Shown piece after piece: positions 61,369-64,000 of a stretch of DNA of 64,000 nt (within the stretch, counting starts at the first letter, position 1; each line of letters begins with the position of its first letter). The DNA comes from Deltaproteobacteria bacterium (GTDB lineage Bacteria; Myxococcota; JADLHZ01), in NCBI GenBank assembly GCA_020848545.1, contig JADLHZ010000072.1:1-64000 (forward strand), given 5' to 3'. Both the position numbers and the translations under genes were made by a program. The notes beneath the pieces were generated by a model. That model was given only the letters and a program-made list of their open reading frames with translations. It ran no database searches and had not been told where the DNA came from.

Positions 61369-62682
61369 GTGGCCAAAGTAAACGCCTCTTCCGACAAGCC
61401 CCGCCGCGCCGTCATCATCGCCGGCGTTCGCACACCCTTCGTCAAAGCCTGGACCGATCTCATGGAGCACTCGACGCTCGATCTGTCGTGCGCCGCGGTG
61501 ACCGGCCTGTTGCAGAAGACCGGCCTCGATCCGAAGCGCATCGACAGCGTCGTGTGGGGCAGCGTCATCCTGCCGGTGCGCGCGCCGAACACCGCGCGTG
61601 AATTGGTGCTCGAGCTCGGCCTGCCGCGGCACATCCCTGGCATGACCGTGACGCGTGCGTGCGCCACCGGGCTGCAGGCGATCACGACCGCCATCGAAGA
61701 GGTCGAGCGCGGATATTCGGACGTCGTGCTCGCGGGCGGATCCGACTCGACGTCGAACGCCGAGATGCCGATGCCGCAGAAGCTCGTGCACTTCGGCGCG
61801 CGGCTGACGTACGGCGGTAAGAAGACGCCGGCGCAGACGCTCGAGCTCGCCAAAGAATTGCTGCCTTTGAGCGACCTCATCCCGGAAGTGCCAAAGCTCA
61901 CCGAGCGCTACACGAAGAAGACGATGGGCGAGCACTGCGAAGAGATGGCGCAAATCCACGGCATTCCACGCGACCAGCAAGACAAGTTCGCGGCGGTCTC
62001 GCACCAGCGCGCGGCCAAAGCGATCGCGTCGGACCGCTTCGTCAGAGAAGTCGTCCCCGTCAAGCGCGCAAACGGCCAGCTCGTGCGCGAAGGCAACATC
62101 GTGCGCGCAGACACGACAGCGGAGAAGCTCGGCAAACTGCGTCCCGTGTTCAGCCGCGAAGGCACAATCACCGCCGGCAACGCGAGCCCGTTGACCGACG
62201 GCGCCGCGGCCGTGCTCGTCGTCGAAGAGAGCGTGGCGAAGCAGCTGAACATCGGCCTGCCGATGGCGCGCGTGCGCTCGTGGGCCTACGCCGCGCTCGA
62301 TCCGAACGACGGTCTGCTGCTCGGGCCGGCGTACGCGTCGCCGGTGGCGTTGAAGCGCGCGGGCATGACGATGAAGAACCTCGACCTCATGGACATGCAC
62401 GAGGCGTTCGCGGCGCAGTGCTTGTGCAACTTGAAGATGATGAGCTCGGACACCTTCGCCAGAGAGCGCCTGCAGATGGACAAGGCGATGGGCGAGATGG
62501 ATCCGTCGCGCCTGAATGTGCATGGCGGATCGATCGCGCTCGGGCATCCCTTCGGCGCGACCGGCGTGCGCCAAGCGACGACGATGATCAACGAGCTCGC
62601 GGAGCGCGATCTGCAGACCGCCATGATCACGATTTGCGCGGCCGGCGGCATGGGCGTCAGCGCTGTCCTGGAACGAATCTAA
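61369..62682 (+). CDS. acetyl-CoA acyltransferase (thiolase, FadI/FadA type)
   Basis: A 437-residue thiolase starting at GTG 61369, with CGGAG 7 nt upstream; the longer frame upstream is a shadow of the dehydrogenase. The acyl-carrying Cys is in TRACATGLQA (near residue 99), the catalytic His in LGHPFGATGVRQ and the second Cys in TICAAGGMG. MDMHEAFAAQ is the family loop. It cleaves 3-ketoacyl-CoA with CoA to give acetyl-CoA. Length and TRACATG context suit the FadI subgroup. The reductase, dehydrogenase and thiolase cover three of the four beta-oxidation steps; enoyl-CoA hydratase is not here. Confidence 0.94.
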   Translation: MAKVNASSDKPRRAVIIAGVRTPFVKAWTDLMEHSTLDLSCAAVTGLLQKTGLDPKRIDSVVWGSVILPVRAPNTARELVLELGLPRHIPGMTVTRACATGLQAITTAIEEVERGYSDVVLAGGSDSTSNAEMPMPQKLVHFGARLTYGGKKTPAQTLELAKELLPLSDLIPEVPKLTERYTKKTMGEHCEEMAQIHGIPRDQQDKFAAVSHQRAAKAIASDRFVREVVPVKRANGQLVREGNIVRADTTAEKLGKLRPVFSREGTITAGNASPLTDGAAAVLVVEESVAKQLNIGLPMARVRSWAYAALDPNDGLLLGPAYASPVALKRAGMTMKNLDLMDMHEAFAAQCLCNLKMMSSDTFARERLQMDKAMGEMDPSRLNVHGGSIALGHPFGATGVRQATTMINELAERDLQTAMITICAAGGMGVSAVLERI

Positions 62683-62717
62683 GAGCGACGATTTCACCGG
62701 CAGACGCTCGTCGTGCA

Positions 62718-64000
62718 CTACGGCGCGAAGGTCGGGCACACGTTCGGCGTCGTCGCGCCGGCCGCGGTCAACGACCATGCCGTCATGCTCGTGCGCAAGA
62801 ACGATCGATTCGACGCGCTGTCCGGCGTGAAGACGAGGACCGGCGAGTCTTGGCCGTTCGAACCCATGAAGCCCGACGCCATGGGAGTGCCCGGGTTGGT
62901 CGCGTCGATGTAGGTCACGACGTCGACCGGAATGTCGGTCACGGAAGCTTTGAAGATCGCGACGGCGTCGACACCGGTACTTGCGGCGTTCTGCAAGCCG
63001 GCGCTCGTACCGCCGAAGTTACGGAGCAGCGGCGAGATGAAACCGGCAGGCGCCGTCGTCACCGAAGGATTGCCGTTGTTCGCGCTCGATTGGCCTTCGT
63101 GCACCAAGACGCACTTCTTCGCGCCGAGCGTGCCCGTCAGCGTGACCTTGCCGGTCGAGTAGTCGGTCTCCCCGCCCCACCGGATCTCGTACTGCGAGAG
63201 ATCGGCGTCGACGGTCGACGGGTTGTAGATCTTCACCCACTCGAAGCCTTCGTCGGTGCTGCCCGGATTCGTCAGGATCTCGGCGATGACCAAGGGCGTT
63301 CCGCTGCCCGGCGGCGGCGGCGGCGGCGGTCCGCCCGAGACCATGTCGGCCGCCGTGCGGATCGAGATCTCCATCGTCTGATCGAACGCGCGCAAGATGC
63401 CGGTGGCCGAGGTGTACGCTTGGCCGACCGAGGGCGTGGGCGACAGAGTGTAGAGCTGCGTGCCGATGCCGAGCGACTTACCGCTCGCCGTGACGACGAA
63501 GCGCGTGCCGTTGACGCTGGCCACGCTCAACGCGCCGGTCAACGCCACGAGCGTCCCTTCGAGCTTCACCTTGCTGCCGCCGGGCGCGACTTCCGTCGTC
63601 GAGACCACCGTCGCCGCCGGCAACGGATTGCCGCTCGTCGCCTTGGCGAAGTTCTGCACGTTCTTCAGCTGGTACTGCTCGTGGAACTTGTCGACGGTGC
63701 CGTCGAAGCTCACGCGATCGCCCGCGACCGTCGCCTGCGTCGAGAAGATGAAGAGGCCGGAGTCGTTGACGCTGGTGTACGCCGCGTCGCCGCTGACGTG
63801 CGCGACGTAGAAGCCGCCGGTGCCCTTCGCCGTCACGAGCACGTTGTTCAAGCGCACGGCCTGGCCTTGCAGCGCCGGCGTCGACTTGATCGCGTAGATC
63901 GTCGCCGGGCAACCTTGCGCGCCTGGGTTCGCGGCGTCCGGACAAGCGTCGCAGGCGTCGCCCTTCTTGTCGCCGTCTTGATCGGCTTGATCGGTGTTCT
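62718..64000 (-). CDS. secreted lamin-tail-domain protein with TSP3 repeats (truncated at edge)
   Basis: The gene runs off the right edge; only the C-terminal part is here and the frame is open to the last base. Near the edge are acidic Cys-containing repeats (DQDGDKKGDACDACPD) of the thrombospondin type 3 kind, which bind calcium. A beta-rich region follows that resembles an OB-fold or DUF5689-type domain, then a Pro-rich linker (GPPPPPPPGSG). A lamin-tail domain (VIAEILTNPGSTDEGFEWVKI...) completes the protein. Such proteins are surface-exposed or secreted and often accompany extracellular nucleases in bacteria; no nuclease motif is visible here. Confidence 0.85.
   Translation of the reverse strand, partial: NTDQADQDGDKKGDACDACPDAANPGAQGCPATIYAIKSTPALQGQAVRLNNVLVTAKGTGGFYVAHVSGDAAYTSVNDSGLFIFSTQATVAGDRVSFDGTVDKFHEQYQLKNVQNFAKATSGNPLPAATVVSTTEVAPGGSKVKLEGTLVALTGALSVASVNGTRFVVTASGKSLGIGTQLYTLSPTPSVGQAYTSATGILRAFDQTMEISIRTAADMVSGGPPPPPPPGSGTPLVIAEILTNPGSTDEGFEWVKIYNPSTVDADLSQYEIRWGGETDYSTGKVTLTGTLGAKKCVLVHEGQSSANNGNPSVTTAPAGFISPLLRNFGGTSAGLQNAASTGVDAVAIFKASVTDIPVDVVTYIDATNPGTPMASGFMGSNGQDSPVLVFTPDSASNRSFLRTSMTAWSLTAAGATTPNVCPTFAP

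Noticed and set aside
61165-62778. Long minus-strand frame opposite the thiolase
   Set aside because: Antisense shadow with His/Arg bias and no motif, while the thiolase active-site residues are intact on the other strand.

Overview
The window is a high-GC, gene-dense bacterial chromosome segment of the kind found in Myxococcota (former Deltaproteobacteria). Clues are a very large FG-GAP/VCBS surface protein, a lamin-tail plus thrombospondin-type-3-repeat secreted protein, a PEGA-domain protein, a Ser/Thr protein kinase with an extra C-terminal domain, several short STAS-like proteins, an NtrC-type two-component pair, OmpA and other outer-membrane barrels, and an exosortase. The assignment is inferred from gene content; there is no rRNA. 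One tRNA (Asn, GTT) is present. There is no CRISPR array, integrase or recognisable transposase.

Layout. 1-667: two possible short ORFs at the left edge and a hypothetical gene. 0.66-6.5 kb: the FG-GAP giant, divergent from a trypsin-like lipoprotein. 6.5-15.5 kb: a long minus-strand run (barrel, tatA, diguanylate cyclase with a coupled helical protein, outer-membrane protein, small CxxC protein, sensor kinase and sigma-54 activator). 15.5-16.4 kb: a 20-bp-periodic A/T-rich block and a Uma2 nuclease gene. 16.4-23.1 kb: minus-strand housekeeping genes (Nei-like glycosylase, TatD, TcdA) running into a four-gene set: a 416-aa protein with a hydrophobic C-terminal segment, a DUF1795/DcrB-like protein and two Get3/ArsA-like ATPases. 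23.1-36.5 kb: peptidases, transporters, an esterase, TetR-MAPEG, and an ArsR regulator with a tandem AHSA1 protein. 36.5-39.2 kb: a barrel-gene remnant, a small membrane protein and a beta-helix lipoprotein. 39.2-43.7 kb: a lower-GC block (protein kinase, hypotheticals, UbiA-like enzyme) ending at tRNA-Asn. 43.8-50.4 kb: small membrane proteins, a short repeat array, an EXPERA protein coupled to an M18 aminopeptidase, and a VIT-vWA protein overlapping its probable exosortase. 50.5-57.7 kb: a ParA-like ATPase, OmpA, an 808-aa unknown, bifunctional FTCD and a STAS-like protein. 57.9-62.7 kb: a fatty-acid operon (large FabG-like reductase, acyl-CoA dehydrogenase, thiolase). The right edge cuts a lamin-tail/TSP3 protein.

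The most interesting loci are: (1) the 16.4-20.3 kb set, where the two ATPases carry complementary losses of key residues and sit beside a candidate hydrophobic cargo and chaperone; (2) the overlapping VIT-vWA/exosortase pair at 47.8-50.4 kb, which looks like a dedicated sorting system; (3) a Nei-like glycosylase without its N-terminal proline; (4) a short dispersed repeat (CTCCCCGGTCCCTTTTC) seen at three loci; and (5) several decayed or repeat-rich intergenic stretches.
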